A DNA stretch of 64,000 nt from Nocardia ninae NBRC 108245 (GTDB lineage: Bacteria; Actinomycetota; Actinomycetes; Mycobacteriales; Mycobacteriaceae): NCBI RefSeq assembly GCF_007990755.1, contig NZ_BJXA01000036.1:21108-85107 (forward strand), in the 5' to 3' direction. The notes beneath the pieces were generated by a model. That model was not told where the DNA came from and did not search any database. It saw nothing but the letters and a program-made list of their open reading frames with translations. Numbering within the stretch: the first letter of the stretch is position 1; the number at the start of each line of letters is the position of its first letter. Below, one piece after another: positions 1-8,463 of this stretch. Both the position numbers and the translations under genes were made by a program.

Positions 1-45
1 GAACCATTCGGCCCCGGTCATGTGGACGTCGACCGGCTGGGTCAT
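1..45 (-). CDS. Start of an unidentified gene, cut by window edge
   Basis: Only the first 15 codons (MTQPVDVHMTGAEWF) are present. The ATG overlaps the TGA of the upstream glycosyltransferase by an ATGA junction, and AAAGGAG lies about 6 bases before it, so translation is likely coupled. From its place at the end of a surface-glycan operon I would guess another glycosyltransferase or sugar enzyme, but 15 residues cannot settle that. Confidence 0.5.
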   Translation of the reverse strand, partial: MTQPVDVHMTGAEWF

Positions 46-896
46 GTCCGTCTCCTTTCGGAGTGGCCCCGGGCAACGAGGTCCCCGGTCACCGCCCTGG
101 CCCGCACATTCGCCCGATGCAGCGCGGTCCGCAGCAGACGCCCATCGGCGGCCAGCACATCGCGGTAGCCGATGTGCTGCGGGTATTCGCCCGCGATCCG
201 GTGATGGAAGCGGAACAGCTCGACCAGTTTGCTGACCGTCGAGGTCTGGCTGCACAGGTTGAACGTCGAATTGCGCCAGGCGGCAAGGACTCCCGCCATC
301 CCGAAGAACTGGCCGATCGACGCGATCCGTGCGAAAAGGTCCACGTCCATCGGGAACACCAGGTCGCCCCGGATGCCGCCGACCCGATCGAAGTGCTCGC
401 GACGGAACATCGCCGCGGCCGTCGGACCGAATTCGGCGGGGCCCTCGCGCACGATCGTGCGCAGGACCACTCGTGCGGGGTGGGCACCCACCAAGCCGGG
501 TAGGCCTAATCCCGACTCGACCACGGTCCCGCCTTCATCGATCACCTGAAACTTGGCGGAGCTGATGGAGACAGCGGCATCGGCCATGACCTCGAGCTGT
601 GCGGCAAGCGATCCCGGTAGCAGGACGTCATCGGCGCACACCACTTTCACCAGTCGTCCGGTCGAGCGTTGGATGCTGGCATTCCAGTTCGCACCGATCG
701 GGAGCACCACGTCGTTGCGGAAGATCCGCACCCGCGGATCGTGGAAGGACCTCGCGATAGCCTGCGTCTCGTCCGAGCTGGCGTTGTCCAGCACGACGAG
801 TTCGAGCTCGAGATCCTGATCCAGAATCGACTGCATGGTCGCCGCCAGGGTTCGGCCAGCGTTGTAGGCGGGCACGCAAATGGACAGGTCGGTCAT
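42..896 (-). CDS. Family 2 glycosyltransferase
   Basis: This 284-residue protein is a GT-A fold family 2 glycosyltransferase, which transfers a nucleotide-activated sugar to a growing glycan at the cytoplasmic face. The N-terminus has the typical strand SICVPAYNAG (residues 5-14), then LDNASSDET (36-44), and the metal/nucleotide-binding acidic motif ADD (88-90). There is no obvious membrane segment. Its ATG overlaps the stop of the methyltransferase upstream by ATGA, and its own stop overlaps the next start in the same way, so three genes are translationally linked. Donor and acceptor cannot be deduced; the context points to a deoxy- or methyl-branched sugar. Confidence 0.88.
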   Translation of the reverse strand: MTDLSICVPAYNAGRTLAATMQSILDQDLELELVVLDNASSDETQAIARSFHDPRVRIFRNDVVLPIGANWNASIQRSTGRLVKVVCADDVLLPGSLAAQLEVMADAAVSISSAKFQVIDEGGTVVESGLGLPGLVGAHPARVVLRTIVREGPAEFGPTAAAMFRREHFDRVGGIRGDLVFPMDVDLFARIASIGQFFGMAGVLAAWRNSTFNLCSQTSTVSKLVELFRFHHRIAGEYPQHIGYRDVLAADGRLLRTALHRANVRARAVTGDLVARGHSERRRT

Positions 897-1990
897 CGGC
901 GCAATCCCTCAGCAGGTCGGTCGTATTCGGCGGACATCCAGCGGCCGGACAGTTCCGGGAAACGGGCTTCGAGCTCCGGCAGCAGATCCGGCAGGGTGAG
1001 CAGCACTCGATCGGGGCGCGCCGGCACCAACTGCGACGGCGAGATGATCGGGACATCGGTACCCGGCATCCGCCTGCCCTGCTTGGCGGGTGACGCGTCG
1101 GCAACCGCTCGCACCAGGCCGCGGTGGATACCGGCGAGGCCGAACAACGCGACCGCTCTGGACGCCGCACCATAGCCGTAAACCACTCGGCCACCGGCGC
1201 TTTCCTGCTCGAGTCGGCGGCGCAGCGAATCCACGTGCCGGTCGGCGGCAGACTGCAGCTCGCCGACCACCACCGGATCGGTGAGTCCGGCTTCTGCGGC
1301 GAGGACGGCGCGCACCGCGGCATCCGGCTCCCGCACGCCGTGCACGGCCGCGATCAGCACGGTGCCGCCGTACAGATCGAACTCCCATGCGGTCGCTACG
1401 CTCATCCCGGCCGCGCGCAGCAACCACCGCAGCGTCGTCAACGAGTAGTAGGCGAAGTGACCGTGGCGCAGGGCATTCCACTGTGACTTCCGGACGATCG
1501 CGTGCAGCGAGTGGAATTGCAGCAGCAGCACGCCGCCCGGCGCCGTGGCCTCGGCCCGCCGCATGAACGCGGCGCGCTGGTCGGGCTCGTGCATGATGCC
1601 GAAGCAGTCGAGCACGACGTCGGCTTGTTCGGCCACCGTGCGGAAACCATGCTCCGTCAAGAGGGGCAGCCAGCTGCCGCCGTGCGGGCTGCCGAATTCA
1701 CGCACCGTCGCGCCGGATAACCAGCCGTCGGACCGGACGCGGGCGACGGCGGCGGCGGCCTGATCGCGCAGGGCCAGCGGTTCGATACCCCGCGGTTCCG
1801 CGGTATGAGTGTCGTCCTCGGCGAGCTGCGCCAAGCCGCAGGTCACGCACTGGTCCATGGCCAGCGGGTATGCGGCCTCGTCCGGCCGAACGAGCGTTTC
1901 GGCGGGCGGGAAGTCATCGGCGGCGGGCATCGCGCCCAGGTCGAGAACTCGGCGCAGGTCAGTTTTCCCGCACGCTCGGCAGCCGTTCAT
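893..1990 (-). CDS. C-methyltransferase-like protein with zinc-ribbon N-terminus
   Basis: The 365-residue protein has the architecture of sugar C-methyltransferases (TylC3/EvaC type): an N-terminal four-Cys metal site (C4, C7, C48, C51), a central Rossmann domain and a C-terminal domain with VVYGYGAASRAVAL. It is shorter than the second copy in this window (407 residues). It lacks the tyrosine/serine-rich segment after the zinc ribbon, and its SAM-binding motif reads EFGSPHGGSW instead of the canonical E-(V/I)-x-SNDGYLL. These changes could mean altered SAM binding, a different acceptor or a partly degenerate enzyme. It heads the three-gene minus run and is divergent from the RmlC-type gene by only about 75 bases. 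Confidence 0.75.
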   Translation of the reverse strand: MNGCRACGKTDLRRVLDLGAMPAADDFPPAETLVRPDEAAYPLAMDQCVTCGLAQLAEDDTHTAEPRGIEPLALRDQAAAAVARVRSDGWLSGATVREFGSPHGGSWLPLLTEHGFRTVAEQADVVLDCFGIMHEPDQRAAFMRRAEATAPGGVLLLQFHSLHAIVRKSQWNALRHGHFAYYSLTTLRWLLRAAGMSVATAWEFDLYGGTVLIAAVHGVREPDAAVRAVLAAEAGLTDPVVVGELQSAADRHVDSLRRRLEQESAGGRVVYGYGAASRAVALFGLAGIHRGLVRAVADASPAKQGRRMPGTDVPIISPSQLVPARPDRVLLTLPDLLPELEARFPELSGRWMSAEYDRPAEGLRR

Positions 1991-2064
1991 CGACGGCCTC
2001 CCGCCGAAGCGCGAATCGGACCGTGCGATCGCACGCGAGGGCCGCCGTCGGGCACTATGGCGTC

Positions 2065-2637
2065 GTGCGCATCGAGCCGACCGACCTCGCCGACGTCCTG
2101 GTTCTCACTCCGGAGCCGTTCCGGGACGATCGCGGCTTGTTCACCCGAACCTTCGATGCCCTCGAGTTCGACGACTATCTGGGCGTGCCCGGTACGGCGG
2201 CGGCGTTCATCCAGGACTCCCAATCGCGCTCGGTGCGTGGCGTGGTCCGCGGGATGCACGGACGCTCCGGGCCCGGCGAGGCGAAGCTGGTGCGGTGCGC
2301 GCACGGTGCCGTGCACGATGTGCTGGTCGATATCCGGCCGCAGTCGCCGACTTTCCGGCATCAGCAGGCATTCCTGTTGGACGACAAGGAATTTCGGCAC
2401 CTGTACGTGCCGCCCGGGTTTCTGCACGGATTCCAGGCACTCACCGAGACCGCTGATGTGTGCTACCGGATCGACCGCCCGCATGATCCGGCGCAGGACA
2501 TCGGCGTCGCCTACGACGATCCCGACCTGGCCATCGCCTGGCCGGAACCGGTGACGGTGGTCTCGCCCCGCGACGCGGCCGCAGGGAGTTGGCGCGAGTT
2601 GCTCGCCGCGCTGCCGCACGCTACGCACCGATCCTGA
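2065..2637 (+). CDS. dTDP-4-dehydrorhamnose 3,5-epimerase-like protein (RmlC family)
   Basis: From the GTG at 2065 the product is 190 residues, the normal RmlC cupin length; the frame stays open 195 bases further upstream but that part looks unrelated. Family residues are visible: RDDRGLFTRTF (20-30), the catalytic-His motif RGMHGR (62-67), K74, DVLVDIRP (85-92), the PPGFLHGF loop (116-123) and the tyrosine in CYRID (134). RmlC enzymes epimerise C3 and/or C5 of NDP-4-keto-6-deoxyhexoses. With a cytidylyltransferase nearby, the substrate may be CDP- rather than dTDP-linked. It is the only plus-strand gene inside an otherwise minus-strand cluster, and its 3' end overlaps the 3' end of the convergent epimerase gene by 17 bases. 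Confidence 0.82.
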   Translation: MRIEPTDLADVLVLTPEPFRDDRGLFTRTFDALEFDDYLGVPGTAAAFIQDSQSRSVRGVVRGMHGRSGPGEAKLVRCAHGAVHDVLVDIRPQSPTFRHQQAFLLDDKEFRHLYVPPGFLHGFQALTETADVCYRIDRPHDPAQDIGVAYDDPDLAIAWPEPVTVVSPRDAAAGSWRELLAALPHATHRS

Positions 2638-3649
2638 CCCGATACAGGGAATCGTCCAGCACCCCAGTGTCTTTCAACAGGTTCAGCCGCGCGAGTCGAG
2701 TGAACTTCTGAAAAAACGTGTCGGCGGTGAGGCCACGCGCGACGTATTCGCGGTAGAGCTGCGCGGCACCGTCGGGAATACTCCACCTCGCCTCGAAGCC
2801 CAATCCCGTTCGCGCCTTGTCGAAGTCGACTCGGTACGACCGCGAGTCGGCGCCGGACGTACCGGCGATGTGCAGCCGCGCGCCGGGCACGGTGTCGACG
2901 ACGACCTGCGCGATATCGGCGACGGTGCGATTGTTGATCTCGGTGCCGACGTTGTACGCCTGGCCATGAATGGACTCGACGGGCGCCACGAGGCAGCGCG
3001 CGAAGGCACGCGCGATGTCCTCGGCATGCACCAGGGGCCGCCACGGCGTGCCATCCGAGAGCACCTTCACCTCGCCGGTCAGCACCGCGTATCCGACGAG
3101 GTTGTTGAGCACGATGTCGGCCCGTAACCGCGGCGAGAACCCGAAAGCCGTTGCGTTGCGCAGGAATACCGGCGCGAAGCCGGAATCTGCCAGGGCCAGC
3201 ACATCGTCCTCGACGCGGACCTTGCTCTCCGCGTAGGGGGTCAGTGGCCGCAGCGGCGCGTCCTCGGTGACCAGCTCATCGCCCGCCGCGCCGTACACCG
3301 AGCAGGTGGAGGCGTAGAGGAACCGGCGGACCCCGGCCTGCTTGGCCAGCCGGGCCAGCCGCACCGAGGCGTGGTGGTTGATGTCGTGGGTGACCTGGGG
3401 CGCCAGCGCGCCCAGGGGATCGTTCGACAGGGCGGCGAGATGAACCACCGCGTCGAATCCGGCGAGCTGATCGGCCGTGACATCGCGCAGGTCCACGGCG
3501 AGTCCGGGCGGGTCATCCGGCGCGGCACCGAGGACGCAGTCGGCGAAGTAGCCGATGTCCAGTCCGGCCACCTGATGCCCTTCGGCCCGCAGCACGGGCA
3601 CCAGCACGGTGCCGAGGTAGCCCTGATGACCGGTGACGAGCACACGCAT
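2621..3649 (-). CDS. NAD-dependent epimerase/dehydratase (extended SDR)
   Basis: The ATG at 3649 gives 342 residues starting MRVLVTGHQGYLG, with the GxxGxxG nucleotide-binding loop at the extreme N-terminus. The reading frame continues 40 codons further 5' but that part is arginine-rich shadow. The catalytic region has STCSVYG (114-120) and YAESK (Y139, K143), the YxxxK pair of extended short-chain dehydrogenases. It probably acts on an NDP-sugar as 4,6-dehydratase, epimerase or 4-ketoreductase; the motifs do not separate these. It follows the PIG-L gene by two bases in the same operon, and its end overlaps the convergent RmlC-type gene. Confidence 0.85.
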   Translation of the reverse strand: MRVLVTGHQGYLGTVLVPVLRAEGHQVAGLDIGYFADCVLGAAPDDPPGLAVDLRDVTADQLAGFDAVVHLAALSNDPLGALAPQVTHDINHHASVRLARLAKQAGVRRFLYASTCSVYGAAGDELVTEDAPLRPLTPYAESKVRVEDDVLALADSGFAPVFLRNATAFGFSPRLRADIVLNNLVGYAVLTGEVKVLSDGTPWRPLVHAEDIARAFARCLVAPVESIHGQAYNVGTEINNRTVADIAQVVVDTVPGARLHIAGTSGADSRSYRVDFDKARTGLGFEARWSIPDGAAQLYREYVARGLTADTFFQKFTRLARLNLLKDTGVLDDSLYRVRIGA

Positions 3650-3651
3650 CT

Positions 3652-4302
3652 TCACACACCTCCGAAGCTGACAACGGCCTTCTCGACCACGAACGCTTCG
3701 GCGTACTCGGCGCGGCACTGCACGCCACGCAGCCTTGCCGACGCGAGGAAGGCGCGTTCGTCGAACCAATCCCGATCATGTTGCGACGGATAATGTTTCA
3801 GCAGCAGCCGAGCTTTTTCTTCGGCGACCCCCGGTGGCAGCGGGTGAAAAACGGTCGGCTGTGGGGTGTCGGTCTCCCACTTGAGGATCTCGTACCCGAG
3901 GGTCAAATGGTCCCGGAATTCGGTGGGCACGAGCTCGGCGAGCAGCCGGTGATCCTGGTGCGCGTCGCCGCGATGCGGGGCGAACACGAGATCGGGATCG
4001 CAGCGACGGCGCCAGGCGGCCACCTCATCCTTGATCCGATCCGCATGCGCGGGAGCGCGGCCGTCCGGCACATCCAAGACGGTGAGCTCAACTGTCGCGG
4101 TACCGCAGAACGCCTCGAGTGCCCTACGTTCCTCGATTTCCCGGCGGGTGCCCGCGCCGCTGAGTACCAAAGCGCGAACCATCAGTGCCGGAATGCTTTT
4201 CACCAGGGTGAGCAGTGTCCCGCCGAGACCGATCGCGATGTCGTCGCAGTGTGCGCCGAGCACCGCGACCTCGCTGATCCGTTCCGGGGCCAGCGCTTTC
4301 AC
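3652..4302 (-). CDS. PIG-L family deacetylase
   Basis: This 216-residue LmbE/PIG-L zinc hydrolase probably removes an N-acyl group, typically from an N-acetylated amino sugar. The metal-binding signature is present as AHCDD (17-21; more often HPDD) and HRGDAHQDH (111-119). It begins with GTG at 4302, which overlaps the TGA of the cytidylyltransferase gene (GTGA), and ends two bases before the epimerase start, so it sits inside a tightly coupled operon. A deacetylase next to a cytidylyltransferase and two C-methyltransferase-type genes suggests maturation of a modified sugar. Mycothiol-type deacetylases belong to the same family but have different genomic neighbours. Confidence 0.82.
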   Translation of the reverse strand: MKALAPERISEVAVLGAHCDDIAIGLGGTLLTLVKSIPALMVRALVLSGAGTRREIEERRALEAFCGTATVELTVLDVPDGRAPAHADRIKDEVAAWRRRCDPDLVFAPHRGDAHQDHRLLAELVPTEFRDHLTLGYEILKWETDTPQPTVFHPLPPGVAEEKARLLLKHYPSQHDRDWFDERAFLASARLRGVQCRAEYAEAFVVEKAVVSFGGV

Positions 4303-5096
4303 GACACCGCCTCGAGGGTGTCGCCGTTCTCCCAGATCATCCAGGGGCGGTCGCCGCGGTGGTAGCCGTCGTCGAGCTCGGCGCGTTCTTTGAAGGTGTC
4401 GGCGGGTTTCCAGAATCCGAGGTGCCGGTAGCCGAAGAGTCTGCCCTGGCTCGCCAGGGCACCGCAGGCGTCTTCGACCAGATCGCCGCCGGGCGGAAGT
4501 AGGTCGAAAACCTCGGGGGTCAGCACGAAATAGCCGCCGTTCTCCCAGATCGGTAGTCGCGCGACGGGTGTGATGTTCTCGACCTCGCCCGCAGCGTTGA
4601 TGTCCACGCAGTGGAACGACGACTGCGGCGGCACGATCAGCATCGACGCCGCCGCGCCGGTGGCGGTGAACGTGTCGATCATCCGATCCAGTGGCGCGTC
4701 GGTGAGGACGTCGGCGTAGTTCGCGAGGAAATGCCGCTCGCCGTCCAGATGCCCGCGGACTCGGCGCAACCGTTCACCGATGGCCGAGTCGACGCCCGTG
4801 TCGACGAAGGTGATGGTCCAGTCGCTGATATCGGATTGCAGCAGCTCGACCTGTCCGTCGCGGATGACGAAATCGTTGGAGACCGACTCCTGATAGGTCA
4901 GGAAGTAGTTTTTGATGTGGGCGGCGCCGTAGCCGAGACACAGGATGAAGTCCTTGTGCCCGTAGTGCGCGTAGTAGCGCATGACGTGCCAGATCAGCGG
5001 GCGTGGCCCGACCATCTGCATGGGTTTGGGGATCACATCGTCGGTGCCGTTACGCATGCGCATGCCGTAGCCACCACAGAACAGGACAACCTTCAT
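4299..5096 (-). CDS. rfbF: Glucose-1-phosphate cytidylyltransferase
   Basis: From the ATG at 5096 the protein has 265 residues and opens MKVVLFCGGYG, a nucleotidyltransferase glycine loop, followed by the PKPM signature (23-26) and a WHVMRYYAHYG segment typical of RfbF/DdhA. These enzymes make CDP-glucose from CTP and glucose 1-phosphate, the entry point to CDP-3,6-dideoxyhexoses and CDP-linked branched sugars. The start overlaps the stop of the C-methyltransferase gene by ATGA. In-frame sequence upstream of this ATG is a proline/arginine-rich shadow of the neighbour. No rfbG/rfbH-type genes are visible in the window, so the pathway must be completed elsewhere or by the SDR protein. Confidence 0.88.
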   Translation of the reverse strand: MKVVLFCGGYGMRMRNGTDDVIPKPMQMVGPRPLIWHVMRYYAHYGHKDFILCLGYGAAHIKNYFLTYQESVSNDFVIRDGQVELLQSDISDWTITFVDTGVDSAIGERLRRVRGHLDGERHFLANYADVLTDAPLDRMIDTFTATGAAASMLIVPPQSSFHCVDINAAGEVENITPVARLPIWENGGYFVLTPEVFDLLPPGGDLVEDACGALASQGRLFGYRHLGFWKPADTFKERAELDDGYHRGDRPWMIWENGDTLEAVS

Positions 5097-6316
5097 GAAA
5101 GCTCCGCAGTATGCAGGGTGGGCAATGGGTAGACGAGTTCGCCGCCCCAGTCGCCGATGTGGCGCAGCTGGGCGGTGAGCTCGGTTTCGAGATTCCAGGG
5201 CAGCACCAGCACGACATCGGGTTTGTCGGTGTCGATGCGCTCGGGCGGGTGGATCGGGATCCGGGTGCCCGGGGTGAATCGGCCGTGCTTGTAGGGGTTG
5301 CGGTCGACGGTGTACTCGAGCAGGTCGGCGCGGATGCCGCAATAGTTGAGCAGGGTGTTGCCCTTGCCCGGTGCGCCGTAGCCGACGACCCGTTTCCCTT
5401 TGTCGCGCGCGTCGAGCAGGAACCGGAGCAGGTCGTGGCGGACCACCTCGGTGCGCGGGCGTAGCGACAGGTAGCCGTCGGCCTCGTGCAATCCGGCCGC
5501 GGTCTCCGCCGCGAGGGCTGCGGCGACCCGGCGACCGGGCAAGGCGACCGGGTCAGGCCGAGCCCAGATCCGAATGGACCCACCGTGGGTGGTCAGGTGT
5601 TCGACGTCGACCACGGTCAGGCCGGCGGTGGCGAGCGCGCGCTGGGCGGAGAGCACCGTGTAGTACTGGAAGTGCTCGTGGTAGATGGTGTCGAACTGGC
5701 CGAACCGCACCAGGTTCAGCGCGTGGTGCACCTCGATGGCGAGCCATCCGTCATCGGCCAGCAGTTCGCGCAGCGAGCGGGTGAAGCCGAGCAGATCCGG
5801 GATGTGGGCGTAGACGTTGTTGGCGACCACGAGATCCGCGGGTCCGTGTTCGGCGCGGATCTGCGCGGCCGATTCCTCGTCCAGGAACGTGGTGACCGTC
5901 GGGACCCCCCGCTCCCGCGCCGCCGCGCCGACGTTCACCGACGGTTCGATACCCAGACACGGCACGCCGGCGGCGACCACATGCTGCAGCAGATAGCCGT
6001 CGTTGCTGGCCACCTCCACCACCAGCGAGCGCGCGCCGAGCTCGAAGCGCGTAACCGCCTGGTCCACGAACAACTTCGCGTGCCGTACCCAGCTGTCGGA
6101 GTAGGAGGAGAAGTAGGCGTACTCGGTGAAGGTGTCCTCCGGCGTGATCAGGGCCGGAATCTGCAGCAGCAGGCAGCTTGCGCACAACCTCAAATGCAAT
6201 GGATAGTTCATTTCCACTTCATCGAGTTCATCTGCCGTTAAGAATTTCTCACAAGGTGGGCAAGCGCCCAGATCGAGCACACTCACCAAGTTCGAATCAC
6301 AAAGCCGACAAAACAT
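5093..6316 (-). CDS. NDP-hexose C-methyltransferase
   Basis: The ATG at 6316 (407 residues) is preferred over the in-frame GTG at 6328 because a GGGAG ribosome site lies five bases before the ATG and overlaps the GTG. The protein is a full-length TylC3-type enzyme: zinc-binding Cys at 3, 6, 45 and 48, a Tyr/Ser-rich segment (EYAYFSSYSDSW), the SAM motif EVASNDGYLL (101-110), and a C-terminal domain with VVGYGAPGKGNTLLN. Such enzymes put a methyl branch on C3 or C5 of an NDP-4-keto-deoxyhexose. It is the first gene of the minus operon leading into rfbF, the deacetylase and the SDR protein. Confidence 0.87.
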   Translation of the reverse strand: MFCRLCDSNLVSVLDLGACPPCEKFLTADELDEVEMNYPLHLRLCASCLLLQIPALITPEDTFTEYAYFSSYSDSWVRHAKLFVDQAVTRFELGARSLVVEVASNDGYLLQHVVAAGVPCLGIEPSVNVGAAARERGVPTVTTFLDEESAAQIRAEHGPADLVVANNVYAHIPDLLGFTRSLRELLADDGWLAIEVHHALNLVRFGQFDTIYHEHFQYYTVLSAQRALATAGLTVVDVEHLTTHGGSIRIWARPDPVALPGRRVAAALAAETAAGLHEADGYLSLRPRTEVVRHDLLRFLLDARDKGKRVVGYGAPGKGNTLLNYCGIRADLLEYTVDRNPYKHGRFTPGTRIPIHPPERIDTDKPDVVLVLPWNLETELTAQLRHIGDWGGELVYPLPTLHTAELS

Positions 6317-6894
6317 GCGAGCTCCCACTCGGATCGACCGAAAAGTTAATCTGCTGAAGCTGGAACATTCTCTCCTACGTCGTAATGAATCGACCGACCG
6401 TTACAGGCCATGCTCACACGAATCCAGCTGGACGGGCAATACCTTCATGCCGCTATATTGCGGCGCAGCATACCCTCGGCAACAAACGCCCGCCAGCGCC
6501 GCATTGCGGTGACCATCGATCGGCCCACACACTGCCACCAGCGCTTATCGAACAGCTTACCGCCGGTGGCCGTTCACCATTCACCGCTTACCCGCACTGG
6601 AACTACACCCTTGTAAGTTCCAGGACCACGCCGCCTTTATCGACATAACTGCTGATCATAGTAATGATGGCAAAGTTATAGCTACCAGCTAGCAATGTGA
6701 TGGGAGTCTCAGTACCGGCGCGCCGGTTTTCATTTCCGGATCAATCTGCAACACTCGCTTTCGCGCTTTAGTTCAGGCTCTATTTCCCGGCCGTAGCCGG
6801 GAAATCTTTTTTGTCCACGGTCGGGATTATCTGCCTCTGCGAGCGCCGGTTTCCACAACCGATATCGCCACGCTCGTCGATGCAATAGGAACGT
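6317..6894 (+). other. Divergent intergenic region of the glycan locus
   Basis: This 578-base gap separates the minus-strand methyltransferase operon from the plus-strand sugar transferase and is visibly more A+T-rich than its surroundings. I see no credible coding frame. It contains a 13-base inverted repeat TAGCT-ACC-AGCTA at 6679-6691, a 14-base palindrome ACCGGCGCGCCGGT at 6714-6727 followed by TTTT, and the strong terminator at 6782-6812. The succession of hairpins suggests a structured leader for the plus-strand genes or an untranslated transcript ending here. Confidence 0.5.
6782..6812 (+). terminator. Strong intrinsic terminator in the leader of the sugar-transferase gene
   Basis: A perfect 10-bp stem, ATTTCCCGGC (6782-6791) against GCCGGGAAAT (6796-6805), with a four-base loop CGTA is followed by C and six T residues (6807-6812). 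It lies about 80 bases upstream of the sugar-transferase start and reads in the same direction, so it terminates either a leader (attenuation) or an upstream noncoding transcript. Confidence 0.8.
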
Positions 6895-8397
6895 GTGTCT
6901 ATGCGATTGGATATGCACCGGCCAGGCGTCGTCTTCGGACCGCCGCCGGCCGTTCAGCGGGGTCGGCGCAGGCGCGCCGAGTACATCCGACTGCTGCGCG
7001 CGACGGATCTCGCGGCTGTCTGCGTGGCTGTCCTTGTGGCACATCTGGTTCCGCTGTTCGAGCCGTTCGAGCAATCGGTCGCCGATTCCTTGCCGGGCGA
7101 GCTGCTGCACGTCACGATGTCCCTCGGCCTCGGTCTCGGGTGGGCGACCGCCCTCCAGGTGTCCGATACCCGCTCACCACGCGTAATAGGTTATGGCACA
7201 GAGGAATACCGCCGAGTGCTGACGGCGACCCTGTACCTGTTCGCGGTCATAGCGATCGCGTCGTTCGTGCTCCGGCTCGACGCCACCCGCGAGTATTTCG
7301 TAGTCGCCCTACCGCTCGGCCTGGTCGGTCTGCTCGGTACGCGCGCGCTGTGCCGCAAACTCGCCACGTACTACCGACTCGGTGCCCTTTACCCCACTTC
7401 GGTACTGGTCGTCGGCAATCGTGCCGCAGCACAGGCGATCACGTCGGCCTTCGCCGACGATCCGACCTCGAGCTACCGGGTCATCGGCGTATGCACCCCG
7501 ACCCCGGTCGACACCGCTGACCTCGACATCGATGCCGCCGGCCGAAGAGTGCCGAGAGTCGGCGATCTCCGATCGGTGACCGAAGCGGTACACCGCACCC
7601 GCGCCGATGCCGTCGTAGTGACGGCAGGCGACGTGGGCGAACCCGACGACTTCCGCCGACTCGCCTGGGACCTCGAAGCGCTCGGCGTCGAGCTCATCGT
7701 GGCTCCCGGCCTCGTCGACGTCGCAGAACACCGGCTGACCAGGCGGTCCGTGTCCGACATGACGATGTTGCACATCGGCAAACCCAGGCATCCACGAACA
7801 CGGTCGCTCGGCAAGACCACCTTCGATCTGAGCTTCGCGCTCCTCGCGATCATGGTGACCGCGCCGACCCTCCTCGCCATCGCGCTGCTGATCAAACTCA
7901 CCAGTCCGGGCCCGGTGTTCTATCGCGCCGAACGAATCGGTCTGCACGGCAAGCCCTTCCCCATGATCAAGTTCCGAAGCATGTACGCCGACGCGGACAA
8001 ACATGTGGGCGTGCTGATCGAGGAGGCCGGCGGCAATCCGGTCTTCTTCAAGCTCCAGAACGACCCGCGCATCACGCCGCTCGGCCGAGTCCTGCGCAAG
8101 TACAGCCTCGACGAGCTCCCCCAGTTCTTCAATGTGCTGCGCCGCGAGATGAGCGTGGTAGGCCCGCGGCCTCAAGTGCGACGTGAGGTCGACACCTACG
8201 ACGCGGTAATGCGACGGCGGCTCCTCGTCAAACCAGGCATCACCGGACTGTGGCAGGTCAGCGGCCGGTCGGACCTCCCGCCGGAAAAGGCGATGCGGTT
8301 GGACCTCTTCTATGTCGACAACTGGTCCATGCGGCTGGACCTGATGATCCTTGCCAAGACGATCACCACCGTGACGAGCGGTCACGGGGCCTACTGA
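6895..8397 (+). CDS. Polyprenyl glycosylphosphotransferase (exopolysaccharide sugar transferase)
   Basis: The 500-residue protein fits the WbaP/WcaJ family, which transfers a sugar 1-phosphate from an NDP-sugar to a polyprenyl phosphate and so starts a polysaccharide repeat unit at the membrane. Hydrophobic segments in the first 150 residues are followed by a Rossmann-like CoA-binding domain with SVLVVGNRAAA. A further hydrophobic helix (about 310-335) then leads into the catalytic domain with KFRSM, LRKYSLDELPQFFNVL, VVGPRP and KPGITGLWQVSGRS. The start may be GTG at 6895 or ATG two codons later; AGGA lies upstream of both. The pyruvyl transferase follows 66 bases later, probably on the same transcript. 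Confidence 0.9.
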   Translation: MSMRLDMHRPGVVFGPPPAVQRGRRRRAEYIRLLRATDLAAVCVAVLVAHLVPLFEPFEQSVADSLPGELLHVTMSLGLGLGWATALQVSDTRSPRVIGYGTEEYRRVLTATLYLFAVIAIASFVLRLDATREYFVVALPLGLVGLLGTRALCRKLATYYRLGALYPTSVLVVGNRAAAQAITSAFADDPTSSYRVIGVCTPTPVDTADLDIDAAGRRVPRVGDLRSVTEAVHRTRADAVVVTAGDVGEPDDFRRLAWDLEALGVELIVAPGLVDVAEHRLTRRSVSDMTMLHIGKPRHPRTRSLGKTTFDLSFALLAIMVTAPTLLAIALLIKLTSPGPVFYRAERIGLHGKPFPMIKFRSMYADADKHVGVLIEEAGGNPVFFKLQNDPRITPLGRVLRKYSLDELPQFFNVLRREMSVVGPRPQVRREVDTYDAVMRRRLLVKPGITGLWQVSGRSDLPPEKAMRLDLFYVDNWSMRLDLMILAKTITTVTSGHGAY

Positions 8398-8463
8398 AAA
8401 CATGACGCGGCCATCGTTCGAGTTCTCCGGCGATCCGCCGGACCTGCGGAAGGCATTGCCAGC

